From positions 1 through 46,000 of the forward strand of contig OZ287721.1 in the NCBI GenBank assembly GCA_965649825.1: a stretch of 46,000 nt of DNA, written 5' to 3'. The position numbers and the translations under genes were made by a program. Shown here piece by piece: positions 20,588-33,685 of the stretch (positions are counted from its first letter, which is position 1; each line of letters begins with the position of its first letter). Below the pieces are notes generated by a model, which saw nothing but the letters and a program-made list of their open reading frames with translations, was not told the DNA's origin and searched no databases. The DNA is from Penicillus capitatus. Lineage: Eukaryota > Chlorophyta.

Positions 20588-23500
20588 TCAGAAAGTTAAA
20601 CCGTCTACTGTCGTCTTGAGATCCTCAAGCGTCAGCGTGGCGTCGATTCTGCCAGGAATGGCATCCAGATTTTCGAACGGGGAAATATCTCGATCTTCGG
20701 CGCCGCTCTGATTGCATTCATTAAGTTGTTTTTGCAGCGCGCTCATCACTTTGGGCGAGACTTGATCTCTTGAAGATTCCATCAGCCATTCCACCTTTTT
20801 CTTGGCGTAGCCATAGTTTCCTACCTCAATGTTCTCGCGGACAGCTTGCATGGTCATAAGTTTTTTATGCTTGTCGTCCAAATGCATTGCCGCTGTGATG
20901 CGATCCAGTCGAGCCGCTTCCGATCCAGACAGCGAGGACCGTTCCTTCAGCAATAGAACGGCTGCTAAGTACTGCTTCCCTCGGGGTAGATGCAGGACAC
21001 CAGGTTTTGAGAACGCCTCAACGGCACCTGCCCAATTGCCTCCCTCCATTTCGCGCACTCCTGTTTCAAAGCTCTCTGTCCCAACAGACGATGTCATCGA
21101 CGCAAAAGGATCTCCAACACTGACGGGGGAAACTGTCTGCGGCAGAGGACTCGGAGGAGGTTTGGGGGTAAAGGGATCAGATGAGGGCCCCTGTTGCGTG
21201 ACCGACGGGGAACTCAATTTTACGTCCGGCTGCGATGGGGAGGAAGAAAAGGACGACTGGCTTTCCGATCGATGCATACTTCCTCCACCTTTCATGGCGG
21301 CCGCAAATCCACTCGGACCGAGACTGGTTCCCAAACTCAGCCCTCCGAGTTTCAGCTTCTTCGCAGCTTCTCTCAATGCTTCGGCCGAAGTGCCACTGTG
21401 GCTGTCTTCTTTCTTCTTGATCTGAATCCTGAACTTCTTTCCAAAACCGGCACTGCCTCCCTGATCAAACTGATAACCACTCGAGGCTTCATCGTCGTCA
21501 TCATCTGAGCTGAATTTCTCATCGAAGCCGATGTCTGAGAATCCGTGCATCTGTCCTGTTTTCTGTCCTCCATGTGATGCACCCGTCTTAGGGCTGCCCA
21601 AGAAATCCAATGAACCCTGCCCTCCAATCTCCAACACTTCGGGCATCGTCGTGGACGCTTCTGTGACAGGTTTAGGAAGCAGCGAGCGTCCAGAGATTCT
21701 CTTTGTGATGGTCCGCCGCATGAAATTGCTTCCTTTTGTCTGTTTCGACACGCCCGAGACGTATCCCTTGATATCCGTCGTCTCCAGGGGATCAATCCCT
21801 CCGATATCGCCTTCCTTGATCATGCCATTCGGCGTATCTCCCTGCACACTATACATCGGCGGAACGTAGCCGGGAGCCGCAAATGTCCAGGAACTCAGAT
21901 CCTCGAACAGACCATCGCCCACGTTCTCCTTGATGCTCCCGCTGAGGAAGGCTCGCTTTTTGAGTTGCTCTGCCAATGCCTCGAGTCGTTGCAGTTCAGC
22001 ACCGTCCAGCTGATTCTTGGCAGTGTCCAGGGTCTCCTGCAGCTTTGTCATATTTCCTGCAATACAGAGAACCACGAGTGCGCGTTCCCATTCGCCTCCG
22101 ACCGCAAAGAGCTGAGAAGCGAGTTCGTGATCTCCGTGACGCACAGCGCCGAGTCCCACAGCATAGAACCTATTCCACATGAGGCAGCCTTTCGGAATGG
22201 GCGATGGATAGTGGACAGAGTTTCGATAATCGTGCATCAGTTCCTCTGCCGCTTCGTTCCAGTTCTTTGCTGCCACGCTGCAGGCCACCTACACGGGTGC
22301 TCAAAACACAATGTCCATGTCTGGAGCCATGGCTCACTTTAATCTCCTGGGACTCTTTTGGCCATCTCTGAGCCATGACCCGAGCGACGTCTGCAAAGTC
22401 GCTCTGAACCAAAGTCCTTGCGACAGGAGCGGAGACGGTGCTGGCATCAAAGTGCTGCATCACGATCTTCATTTGGTTGCGCGCATGGGCATGGACCCAA
22501 GCAGGCGGCATCAATCCAGAACTGGCAAGAGATGCCCATCCCATCAACAGAGCGTATCCAATAATGGCATGCCGCGTTGCCACTTGCCAGGACTGCGATT
22601 CTGTCTCCCGACAGAGAAACAGAATGCGATCGGCCAATGCTGCAGCCAGAACAGCACTCCCCGTGGTGGATGGTGCCCCACAGATCATGACGGTGGATCC
22701 ATCCCAGAGCAACTGATTCACCTCCCCTGTTCGCGTCACGTAAAGCAACGCCGGACCCACCCACAAACAAGACATAGGCGGCGAATACAATCCTGGACTG
22801 TTCTGTGGAGGAAACGAGAGCACAGGATAGCCATTGGCCAAGAAGATCATCAGTCTTTGGTTGGTCAGCACAGCAGCCGTGAAGGAATTTGGCAGTTGCT
22901 GTGCCTCAGCCTCTTCGGACAGTGTCTGCCATGACACCTGAATGATGATCTCGCCCTCTGATAGCTCACTAAAGGTGCCTCCCTGGATGAACTCGACGGT
23001 GTCGCTCTCGCGAAGGGCACGACGTCCTGTCGATTCCGAAATCATGGTGCCCATGGCAATCTCCCGAAATCGATTGACCCAAATGATCACACCGTATCCC
23101 AGCTTCACCTGAGCTGTCTCTTCGTCCTCCAGCGTCTCGACCAAGTTGCCCGAGCTGGTGAACTCGGGCGGAGATGGAGGTTTTGGAATCTGCGTAATCG
23201 GCGGACCCTGAAAGAGGGCAGGGGTCAGCAGACCTGGAGCCGGCAATGTCAATGACAGCAACGGCGAGTCTTTGCCGGAAACGGACTTCGTTTGAAAGAC
23301 GTGGACCGTGAAGAGATCCACATCGAGGATACAACAGTGATCCTCCGTAGGGCCGATAAACACACCAGACACGCCTAGAAGCTCATCTGAGGTCGCACAG
23401 GCACTTGTAGAGTGAAAAGACGGACCTGGTTTGAACCAGGCAGGCGAAGCGCCCACTTCGTCTTCTCGTTGGATGGTGTATGTCCACTCTTCGATGCCAT

Positions 23501-25403
23501 CAGAGGCGGAATGGATGGAGAAGCTTCGGAAGAAGATGAGCCACGTTCGGTGATGCATCGAGAACGCCATCGTCTCTGCCGTGGCAGGGCCAGATCGTCC
23601 ACTTGGCGGCTGAAACTCCATGATCTCGTTGGTCGATTTCGATCGGAGACCGTATCCCGAAAGCTTATTCCCAGACATGAAATAACAACGATGCGGAAAC
23701 TCAAGCTTGTACCTAAGAATCATACCAAGCCTTCAATTGTCGTTCGTTTTGATCTCTTCGCACTCAGATGCGGTCGCCGTGCTGCTCCAGATGGACAACG
23801 GCGTGTGCTGCGGGACAACGGATCCAATGTGCGATCCGCCAAGTGGATGGGATGCGTCATTGATGGACCAGAGGATGACATGGGGGCCCATTCCTGTACT
23901 GGATGCAGAGGACTGAGCAGCAATGGCGCCCATGACGGAATGCAGTCGGACGGTTCGAATGCGTGGACGGGACACGCCAATGAGCGATCCACTCTGAGCC
24001 CATGCCGGAACAGCATCCCACAGTTCCATCCAGGATCCATTCCCTGGACCCGACACGTCACCAATGCCACTGACAGAGGCATTGGAATGCATCACATCGG
24101 TCGCCGACGCACTGAAAGTGACGTTTACTGGAACTAAGCTCAATCCTGTCGTGCCATATGCGAAAGAGTGCTCACGATCGGTGTTATGCCGAACCTGTTG
24201 TTTCGCTTCCTGCAAATCTGGCACCGATGCAGGTGAGCTTTCCATCAGACATTTCACCAAAGACCAGAAAAACGCGTGCTTCCTGGTAGGACACACTGTT
24301 GCGTCAGAATGGTGCGTGGCTGGTGGTGCGCTTGCTTTGTGGATGCCGACGCCGCAAATGCGTTTCATTCCTTTCAGAGGTATCTTGTCCACCGGTGCAA
24401 TATGGCTCCGTCCGTGCGAGGCATAAATGCGGACTTCATCCAAAGCGGCCGCGAGAATCAGAGCTGCTCCTGCGATCAAAGGATGGGGCACGACTTCGAA
24501 CTGACCCAGATGTCCATAATTCGAATGCGCCGCTTCTGTCATCGACAGATCGTTAACGGAGTGCATTCCTCATATTCTGAGTTACCTCCAACCACATAGA
24601 GCTTCTTCATGGACGTCTGTTCCATGGCGTAAGCTTGAATGGTCCCATCCGACAACAGCGCCAGCATCACGTCATCTTCTTCTGGATGTCCAGCAATGCC
24701 CATGATACCTGTGGAAGTGAGCTTTGCTGTAAAGGATGTCTTTTGGGATGAGCTGAGCAGCGATCCCTTTGCCATCGGCATCGACGAGAAGGCGACATTG
24801 ACACGTTGCTGACCAGAGGAGGCAAAGAAGATCACAGGCGATGCGGACTAGCACGCAGAAATGCAGCGCAGGCAGGCAGAGAAAACAGAGGGCCTTACTG
24901 GACTCAGTCCCATCAACAGATGCTCCGCCGGACGCGTTTCTTTCTTGAAGGGGATGATGTTTTTGGACCAGGCAGGGCTACCAGGCCTCAGTGTCATGAC
25001 CGACCAATTCTGCACAAGTCATGTATTGCACGGCATTCCTTAACGCGGACATCCAAACAGCATTACTCGAAAGATCAATACAATCTGATTGCCGTCTCTC
25101 GTAAACTGAACAGCAGCCACGACGTTCTGCAGTGGCACGGTGGACATCTTTCCTCCTGAATGGGCATTGTAGAAGGACAGCACCGACCCTGTTCCCTGAA
25201 CTGTGACCTACAGGCTTCCCTGCACTTCTCTGTCTCCATCGCCACTGTCTTACGACGCAGAGAGTCGGGTCCGTCGGATGAAAACAGAGAAATCCGATGC
25301 CTGCTGTCGACCTGTTGTTCGTTGTCACCTGTCCTGTGCTCTTAAGATCCCACACGCGTTCTTTCTCAATCGACAAGTGCCCTTCAATGCCATGCTCATC
25401 CAT
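20588..25403 (-). CDS. WD40 beta-propeller/alpha-solenoid coat-like protein, probable TSET/TPLATE TTRAY-type subunit
   Basis: Long multi-exon protein. The N-terminal part reads as beta-propeller (FLCFHPTDPTLCV; VLSFYNAHSGGKM; VMLALLSDGTIQAYAM), the middle (around 23.7-22.3 kb) has LTNQRLMIFLANGYPVLSF and WVGPALLYVTRTGEV, then a helical solenoid begins with AAKNWNEAAEELMHDYRN and GEWERALVVLCIAGNMTKL. A Ser/Pro/Asp-rich linker (23-mer acidic and DPF motifs) precedes a C-terminal helical domain with AVRENIEVGNYGYAKKKVEW, which resembles the plant TWD40-1/TTRAY1 end. Supported introns include 22289-22337 and one around 24540-24590. DPF motifs would suit endocytic adaptor binding. Alternative: another COPI-alpha/beta'-like protein. 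Start ATG 25403 is tentative. Confidence 0.6.
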
Positions 25404-25552
25404 AGAAGACACCGAGACGCGCAGAAAGATGATATCGTTGATGGATTTAAACAGACAGCATTTATTGATATTAAGTGAGTGCATCAGGCAGCGGGTTGAG
25501 TGTTCGTCACAGAAGCAGGTCGTGTCGAGTCCGTCAGAATACAGCTCGCAGT

Positions 25553-28043
25553 TCAGCTAAAGGCATCGAACAAGAGTCCTTTTCCATCGGCAACACTGGC
25601 AAAGAAAGGAGCAAAGACTAATGATTCCACGGCCATGAGTTTCACCAAGATGTTGAGAGATGGACCGGATGTATCTTTGAGGGGGTCTCCTACGGTGTCA
25701 CCAATCACGGCGGCTTTGTGTGCATCGGATCCCTTTCCGCCGATCTCTCTCGATTGCTCCGTTGCTCCAGCTTCCAAGTACTTCTTGGCGTTGTCCCAAG
25801 CGCCGCCTGTGTTGGACATGGAGATAGCCATTTGGACGCCAGAGACGAGGGCGCCGATCAAGACGCCTGCCAACATGTGTGTTCCCAACAGGACGCCAAC
25901 AATCACAGGGGTCAACATGACGAGAGCGCCAGGAGCAATCATCTCTCTGAGAGAAGCTTGTGTCGAAATCATGACGCAGCTGCGATAGTCTGGTTTGACG
26001 CTGCCTTCACGGACGCCGTTGTTACGGAACTGTCGACGGACTTCATTCACCATCGCCAGCGCTGCTTTGCCAACAGATTTCATTGTCATGGCACTGAACC
26101 AGTAAGGAAGCATAGCGCCGATTAACAGACCAGCAAACACCTAAACCATACAATCCTGCTGAATCGGCTGAGCGATGGTCCAAACGCAGACTTTGGGGTC
26201 AAGAATGGAGGCATCTTGGATGAGGATCTTGGCACGAGTGACATAGGCTCCGAAGAGTGCGAGAGATACCAGCGCAGCAGATCCGATGGCGAATCCTTTT
26301 CCAATGGCGGCGGTTGTGTTACCGGCCGAGTCTAAAGCGTCGGTTCTTTCGCGGATCTCTGGTCCCATACCGCTCATTTCTGCAATGCCTCCTGCATTGT
26401 CCGAGATTGGACCGTACGCATCGATGGCCAAGCCCGTCGAAAGGGTTGTCAGCATTCCGAGAGCGGCACAAGCAATGCCAAACATTCCAGCCAGTTTAAA
26501 ACTGGTGTAGATACCAGCAGCGATGACGAAGCAGGGAATGATGCAGGACTTGTAACCCAGAGCCAGTCCAAAGATCACATTCGTCGCGGCTCCTGTGCGG
26601 CAGGAATGTGCAACGTCTCTCACTGGACTGAATCGATGACTGGTGAAATACTCGGTCACCACTCCAATAACCAACCCACCCCATAAGCCAGACGCAACAC
26701 AGATAAACATATGCCAGTTCTTGACATCCAGATCTTCTGTCTCGTCCATTGGATCTGGAATGTTAAATTTCTTTGGAAGCGCCATAATAGAAACGAGATA
26801 TGCCACCTGCATCACACCCACCGTGAGATTCGACAGCAAAGCAGCTGACGGTTATACAGGAGTCATGATCGCTGTCGAAAGAATGAGCTGGATCTTGAGT
26901 GTTCGTTCTATCTGACTGATTTCTCTTGCCGGAAAGAAGTCGGTTGCAAACAAAGTGGTAAGGATACAGACAAAGATGCCAAAGGCAGAGATGAGTAAGG
27001 GATACAACATTGCCTGCCATTCTTGATCCTCACTCTCTTTAGCGTAGGATGAGAGAGAGGACACGACCAAAGCAGCACAGGTGGATTCGGCGAAAGAGCC
27101 AAAGAGATCGGCTCCCATTCCAGCCACATCGCCCACCATGTCGCCCACATTGTCGGCAATGACGGCGGGATTTCGGGCATCGTCTTCCGGAATGTCCTCT
27201 TCTACTTTGCCAGCCAAATCGGCACCAACGTCGGCCGCTTTTGTGTAGATTCCGCCGCCAACACGCGTAAACAATGCAATAGCAGATCCTCCGAGTCCAT
27301 ATCCAGTGATTGCTTCAAACAGGCCTTCCCAGTCCTTGTCTCCGTAGATCTAGTACATCCACACTTGTATGTCATTGTTTTTCAAAAGAGTGAGAGGGTA
27401 ACCTGCTTGTAGATCAGGATCACGATATAGATCACAAACAGGCCGCATCCAGATAACAGGAATCCCATGACGGCTCCGGAGCGGAAAGCGCACATGAATG
27501 CCGGCGCAATGCCTTTACGCGCCTCGACCGCTGTTCGTGCGTTCGCAAACGTCGCGATTTTCATTCCCAAAAATCCCGACAGCACCGACGTTGCGGCCCC
27601 CAAAAGGAACGAAATCGTCGAGAAAATTCCATTCCACAACGCAGGCGCTTTTCCGTTTTTCTTTCCCGCGTCGAAAAAATCGTCCCAACCGTCCTCCGAG
27701 CTCAACAGGACGAAGACAATCAAACCGAAGACACCCTAGCCGCACACACCGTCATCTTTGCCGCTCGAAGAACCGTCGCCGTTCTGACCATAAAGACGGC
27801 AAGATAACGATACTCCGTCATCAAGAAGGAATTGGCCCCTTCGCTGATGGCTTCTTGAATGTCGGTGGCGGCGTTGACTACCTCGTCCTCTCCGCGCTGT
27901 TCTTCCTCGAGAAGGTAACTATCGCCGGGTCGAGACCGAACGCTCATTTTGATATTCGCAACGCGTTTCCATAGCCACAAGGCGAAAACGATGCCACAGA
28001 TGGCGGCGACAGGAACGATAGCGGTAACTCCGTCGTCACCCAT
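25553..28043 (-). CDS. membrane H+-translocating pyrophosphatase, K+-dependent (type I) V-PPase
   Basis: Multi-pass pump that couples PPi hydrolysis to proton transport, usually at the vacuole or acidocalcisome. Hallmarks: [18 protein letters not shown] (one V to A change in the usual DVGADLVGKVE), [37 protein letters not shown] (the alanine of the GNTxA box marks the K+-dependent class), [20 protein letters not shown] and the acidic C-terminal [20 protein letters not shown]. Five exons; introns 27736-27788, 27350-27402, 26807-26857 and 26141-26191. The 27350-27402 intron carries CTCTCACTCTTTT. Divergent from homogentisate dioxygenase (140 bp between starts), with a one-mismatch copy of the GTCACATCA motif (28110-28118) in between. 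Confidence 0.96.
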
Positions 28044-28183
28044 GATGCAAACAGCGTCGGAAAATCAGTCAACGAAGTGCGCCAAAACCGATTTGTAGTC
28101 CACGCGGGACGTCACATCGATCAAGGTAATCACAGCGAACAGGATCAAACGCATTACACAGCACCGAGGCAGGCGAGGAATCT

Positions 28184-29859
28184 ATGGCAGACAACCGTCA
28201 GAACGGCAGCAGTCTTGAGTACTTGACAGGATTTGGTCGATCTCTTAGTAGTTATGGAGGGCAAAGAAGACAGAGGAGATCGATGCTGTAGGAAATGAGT
28301 TGAAATCGGAGGCACTGCCCGGTGCTCTACCTGAAGGACAGAATAACCCAAAAGTACACACATGATAGGAGGATCGTGTTGATAGACGTCCTGTCTGTGG
28401 TGTGTGTCCACCAGACGTGCCCGTTTTCGCTCTATGCCGAGCAGATTTCGGGAACTGCATTTACGGCGCCTAGAACGTAAGGGAGCTGTTTTCGCGAGGC
28501 AGTTCACATATGCATTGTGTGATGATGTGACAGGGAGCAGAAGAGAACATGGTTCTATCGCATCGTGCCGTCCGTGCAGGATAAGATGATGGTGCCATTG
28601 GTCAACAAGCCGTCTCATGTCGTTTCCGATTTCTCTCAATGCTTACCGGATCCGAATCAGCGACGTTGGAGGCCCTTCGAGGTTCCGGATGTCGAATCTG
28701 GAGCACAGGATTTCGTCCGAGGCATCCATACTCTTTGTGGATCTGGAAGGTGGGTGGTTACCAACACGTACATACCACAGTGATGTGACGTTTTGGTGTG
28801 AGCAGTGTATCTGCCAAGTCAGGATATGCTATTCATATCTATCTGGCGAACACAGACATGACAGATGTATCTTTCGTCAATGCCGATGGCGATTTCCTCC
28901 TTGTTCCGCAACAAGGCGCGTCTCACTCATTGCGCTTTTCTAATTTGTGTGAGATGAGAGTGTCTAGGGGGACTGCATGTGACGACAGAGTGCGGCAAAA
29001 TGGATATTGCACCTGGGGAGATATGCATGATCCCGCGTGGCATGCTCTTCTCTGTCGCCCTTCGCGACACCACGGCGAGAGGCTATCTGTTGGAAGTGTA
29101 CGAAGGCCACTTCAAACTTCCCGAATTGGGACCCATCGGTGCACTCCGTTTTGATCTTTTTCTGGCTGTGTGCAAAAAACGGTCTCCTCTGCAGGGACGA
29201 ACGGTTTGGCCAATCCCAGAGATTTTGAACACCCCGTGGCCTGGTATGAAGATCGATCCTGTTCGTTCGAACAGATTACGAAATTCCAGGGCCAATTCTT
29301 CGCTTGCATTCGCGACTATTCCCCTTTCGATGTCGTTGCATGGCACGGGAACTATCTCCCGTTCAAGTATCATCTCTCCAGGTTCTCTCCCGTCAATTCC
29401 GTCCTCTTCGATCATCCGGATCCCTCGATCTTCACCGTCCTGACTGTTCCTTCCAGCATTCCGGGCCAAGCCGTCGTCGATTTCCTCATCTTTCCTCCCC
29501 GTTGGCTCGTGGCAGAAAAGACGTTTCGTCCCCCTTACTTTCACCGTAACTGCATGAATGAGTTTATGGGTGCCATCAAAGGAGACTACGATGCCAAAAC
29601 AGATTTCGAGCCTGGCTGTTCAAGTCTGCACATCTGCATGACGCCTCACGGCCCTGACAAAGACAGCTACGAAGCCAACATCGCTCCGGAGACGGAGCGT
29701 CCTGCACGGATTCCCGATTCCGCTTTGGCTTTTATGTTTGAGACAAATGCCGTTCCTTTGTTAACGCCCTTTGCTTTGGAGACAGATTTTGTGGAGAAGA
29801 ACTACCTCAATGCCTGGAAAGGCTTCGAACGTCGTTTCTCTTCGAAGACCACACATTAG
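28184..29859 (+). CDS. HGD: homogentisate 1,2-dioxygenase
   Basis: Fe(II) ring-cleaving enzyme of tyrosine/phenylalanine breakdown. After splicing the protein aligns along the family: [108 protein letters not shown] and [13 protein letters not shown] (iron ligands His/Glu/His lie in the [10 protein letters not shown] and MTPHGPD regions). Six introns: 28236-28291, 28354-28414, 28477-28533 (ends TGATGTGACAG), 28750-28805 (contains TGATGTGAC), 28916-28967 (GC-AG) and 29139-29194. The stop is 11 bp from the convergent uL15 stop. Confidence 0.96.
28916..28967 (+). other. GC-AG intron in the HGD gene
   Basis: Joining CAACAAG to GGGGACTG gives [16 protein letters not shown], the expected HGD text. 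This needs donor AAG|GCGCGT and acceptor TCTAG. Using the neighbouring GT instead breaks the frame; a 19-nt intron at 28949-28967 is an alternative that would add 10-12 unconserved residues. The intron holds both CTCACTC and GTGTGAG modules. Confidence 0.6.
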
Positions 29860-29870
29860 TTCAAGACGCC

Positions 29871-30821
29871 TTACACTTTTTCTTTGTCCTTTCCCTTTTT
29901 GCCATAGTCAATCAGAATTCGCGTCCTGTATCGACTCTTGATGTGTCCTTTGCCGGGAGGCAGCCCAGGATGGCCCTCCTGTTTTCTCTTTGGCAGCTCG
30001 AAGTGTTGCTTGTTAGCTTCGATTTGTGTCTCTGGCAGCACCTCCCCCACGAAGTCATAGGCATTAGCTCTCTTGAAAGGGACACCCAGTGGAGGCTCCG
30101 GCAGCATCATTCCTCTCCTTAAGTATATTTTTGGCCTGAGCATTGCCCTGAGTCTCAACTTGTCGTAGTACACTAACCGTACTGTCCCTCCGTTTTGTTC
30201 GATCGCTTTTTCGGCTCGAATAGAGCACTTGCTCACTTGAAGATGGACACAGTGTTTGAACTGGGCTGTTCCATTGCCCAGCACTTTAACTCCATCTGGA
30301 ATCTTTTTCCCGATCACGCCCGAATCGCGCAATGTCTTCATGGTAATGATCTCATCTGTGCGGATCTTCCCACTCTCGATCGATCGACTCAGATGGTCCA
30401 GATTCAGAACCGACCAGTTTACGCTGTTCGGATTGGAGAACCCCTTTTTCGGGATCGCTCGACTGAGAGGCGTCTGACCACCTGAAAGAAAAGAGTGAGA
30501 GAAGGATCGATCACACTTTGGTGAATATCATATCCCACCTGCAAAGAGTAAACGTGGCTTCGACCCCGATCGTGCATTCTGCCCTTTCTGTCCACGTCCC
30601 GACGTCTTGCCGCGTCCAGATCCCCTTCCTCTTCCAACCCTTTTGCGTTTCTTCGTCGCTCCAGGATTGTCACGCAAATTATGGAGCGCCACGAACGACT
30701 CTGGCCAGTTTCCCGCATAGAGATTAACCGTCGTCGGCTGCTTTTTGATTGCCGTTGTGAAAAGCCGTATCGATCGTATGGCAGGGAAGGTATACTTGGC
30801 GAGAAGAGCGCCAATCGTCAT
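29871..30821 (-). CDS. organellar (mitochondrial) large-subunit ribosomal protein uL15
   Basis: Bacterial-type uL15. The first exon opens with a presequence-like stretch ([13 protein letters not shown]), then [19 protein letters not shown] and [18 protein letters not shown], the family's rRNA-binding start. One intron, 30482-30538, whose 3' end is CTCTCACTCTTTTCTTTCAG. The second exon has [15 protein letters not shown] then [11 protein letters not shown], and a C-terminal extension rich in Lys typical of mitochondrial forms. Start ATG 30821. Divergent from the aldo-keto reductase gene (130 bp). Confidence 0.93.
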
Positions 30822-30951
30822 TCTTGCGTGTCAAACACGGGCATCCTCCGCGTTCATGATTTGACAGATGCCGTTCGCGTTCATAACCACAAAGACGACG
30901 AATACCGGACAACGCATTGCCCCTTTTCGTGCATTGCTGCGCCACCACTCG

Positions 30952-33486
30952 ATGTCTGTCTCGGTGCCGTCTGTTCGGCTAAGGAGTGGCCATGACATGC
31001 CATTATTTGGTCTTGGAACCTGGTAAAAAAATGCCTTGTGATGCATCAACACATAGCAAGCCATGCACAGGAAGTCGACAGCACGTCACGAAGTGGAAGA
31101 AGCGGTGAAGGTGGCCATTCAATGTGGGTATCGCCACATCGATTGCGCCAGAATCTATGAAAACGAAAAAGAGGTCGGGAATGCATTGCAATGCTGTATG
31201 ACATACGGTGGGGTAAAACGAGAGGACCTCTTCGTGACATCGAAGCTCTGGTGGGCACCGTGGCATGATAAGGGAGTCTATGGTCTGCGGATGTGGCGAT
31301 AGGAATACGGATCACGCGGCAGAGGATGTGCGAAAGGCTTGTATTCAAAGCATGCAAGATCTACAACTGGATTATCTGGATCTCTATTTGGTAAGCATAG
31401 ACAGGTGCATCGGCTGGAAAAAAAAAACACTTTTGCAAAACAGATGCATTTTCCCGTAACGGGAAGCGTCGGGCCAGTTATGGAGCCGTCTATCAATGAA
31501 ACGTGGCTCGCTATGGAGAAACTCGTCGAAGAAGTCACATCATAGGAGTCTTTGCCGAACATGTGTGACATAAGTGTGATGCAGGGCCTTGTCCGATCGA
31601 TCGGCGTCAGCAACTTTAGTGTTAAAAAGATGAAGGAATTGTTGCAGTACTGCACGATCATTCCTGCTGTGACTCAGGTAAGAGACGATCAAAAAGACAA
31701 GTGTGAGAAAAAGAGTGAGGATACAGATGGAGCTGCATCCATACCTGCGTCAAGAGGTGGCATTGGCCTACTTTAAAGAAAAAGGCATTCATGTGACGGC
31801 CTACTCTCCGTTGGGCTCTCCCGACAGTGCTGCCATCTTTCAGCGCCACCTCGCGCCGGACCTGTTGGGAGATCCCATCGTGAGGGAAGTTGCCGAGAAG
31901 CTAGGGAAGAATGTTGGACAGGTACAGACAGAACGCATTCCTTATACCGACCGATCGCTGCATTCGGATGCTCTCTGCCAGATCTTGATTCGTTGGGGAT
32001 TGCAACGCGACACAAGTGTCCTCGTCAAGAGCGTCAAACCCGAACGCATCAAAGTATGACATTTCCCGCGAGACTATGCATGCATGACTCTTGGACAGAG
32101 TAACATCGAATTGTTTGACTGGGAGATTCCGCAAACAGATCATCACAGACTGTCCTCATTGGACATTCAATTCCGCATTCTTCCGTTCAACTTTTTTCTC
32201 AATCCAAAAGGGCCGTACAAAACGTTGGGAGACTTGTGGGATGACGCGGAGGAAGATACGAGGCTCGAAAAGTATATTCAGAACATGTACACGATGAACG
32301 TCACATCACCCAAGATCGAAATCGCTCCAGGTACTGCAAGACACCACAAGCATCCCGATGTTATTTCTCAGAGGGGTTCAGGAATTCAGATGCCTCTCTT
32401 TGGACTTGGAACGTGGCGCTCTGAGCCTAACGTGATCAAAGATGTCGTGCTGAATGCCATTCGTCTTGGCTACCGTCACATCGACTGTGCGGAAATCTAT
32501 GGGAATGAGCACGAAGTGGGCGACGCTCTGGAGCAGATCTTCAGAGAAGGCGTCGTCAAGCGTGAAGATCTGTGGATCACATCGAAGCTTTGGAATGCGG
32601 ATCACGGTCGTGATCGAGTCCTCCCAGCGATCAAGAAAAGCTTAAGCAATTTGAAACTGGACTACTTGGATCTCTACCTGATTCATTGGCCCGTTGCTGG
32701 AAACACCGGTGCAGAAGTTCGTCCGTCCATCGAGGTGCACGAACGCATTTGGTCTTGCCTCGTGGAGAGATACATGCTTGCATCTCAGGAAACGTGGCAT
32801 GCTATGGAAGAGCTTGTGGACTTGGGACTCACAAAATGCATCGGCATCAGTAATTTCTCCGTTCCAAAGATGCAGGGCATTCTGAGATACGCCAAGATAA
32901 AACCGGCCGTCTGCCAAGTGTGACATCCGGAGACACACACTCGAGAAGCTCCTACGGTTGTCGCTTAGGTGGAGATTCATCCCTATTTCAGAAACGATGC
33001 GCTGGTTGCATGGTGTCGAGAGAACAGCATTCATGTCACGGCCTATTCGCCACTTGGAGGTTCACCAGAAAGCGAAGAAATCTCCAAAAAAGACCTGCCG
33101 AGACTCATGGAGAACAAAGTGGTTGACGAAGTAGCCCAACGCACAGGAAAATCTAAAGGACAGGTAAACAGAGGAGGTCTCTTTCCGGATCAACCGAACG
33201 CCATGAATAACAGGTCTTGATTCGTTGGGGTCTGCAGCATGGCACGAGCATCGTCGCCAAGAGTGTGAAGAAAGAACGTATTAAGGTAAGCCGGCGCTAT
33301 TAAACAGAAAGTCGCCAGAGCGGTTCCGTGTATCAGATGAACCACGATGTGTTTGACTGGAAGCTCTCTTTGGACGATTATGAAGCATTGTCTCGTTTGG
33401 AGCCGCAAACGCGTATGCTGGATCCCGTCCTTTTTCTTCGTCCAGATGGACCTTACACCACATCTGAACAGTTGTGGAACGCGTAA
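30952..33486 (+). CDS. tandem fusion of two aldo-keto reductase domains
   Basis: Two complete NADPH-dependent aldo-keto reductase (AKR) barrels in one frame. Module 1: [96 protein letters not shown]. Module 2: [84 protein letters not shown]. The D..Y..K..H catalytic set is visible in module 2; module 1 keeps D and Y and K, with H as HFPV. Introns: 31023-31070, 31251-31302, 31391-31443, 31534-31584, 31678-31726, 31922-31981, 32054-32098, 32918-32968, 33164-33213 and 33286-33336. Between modules (about 32240-32390) the frame stays open. If GTCACATCA at 32300 starts an intron, module 1 would end separately and module 2 could be its own gene. Confidence 0.85.
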
Positions 33487-33685
33487 TGCCCCAGAAGCTG
33501 CTTTTTTAGTTTTTTATATTTTTTGATCGTATGGCTCATATTATTGATACCGTTGGTCGAATTCAGCTCCACATGAACATATGAACATTTCATTGTATGT
33601 GGACCAGTATTCGTCTCTCGGAAAACGTGTCAAGGATCCTCAATTGTTACGACTTTCACTGTCCTCACACATCTTCTGGCATCCA

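Noticed and set aside
28949-28967. A 19-nt GT-AG intron in HGD
   Set aside because: It keeps frame but adds about 10-12 unconserved residues; the GC-AG intron 28916-28967 restores the family text exactly. Not fully excluded.
33190-33463. Minus-strand frames over the end of the second aldo-keto reductase
   Set aside because: The plus strand there encodes conserved reductase text across three introns.
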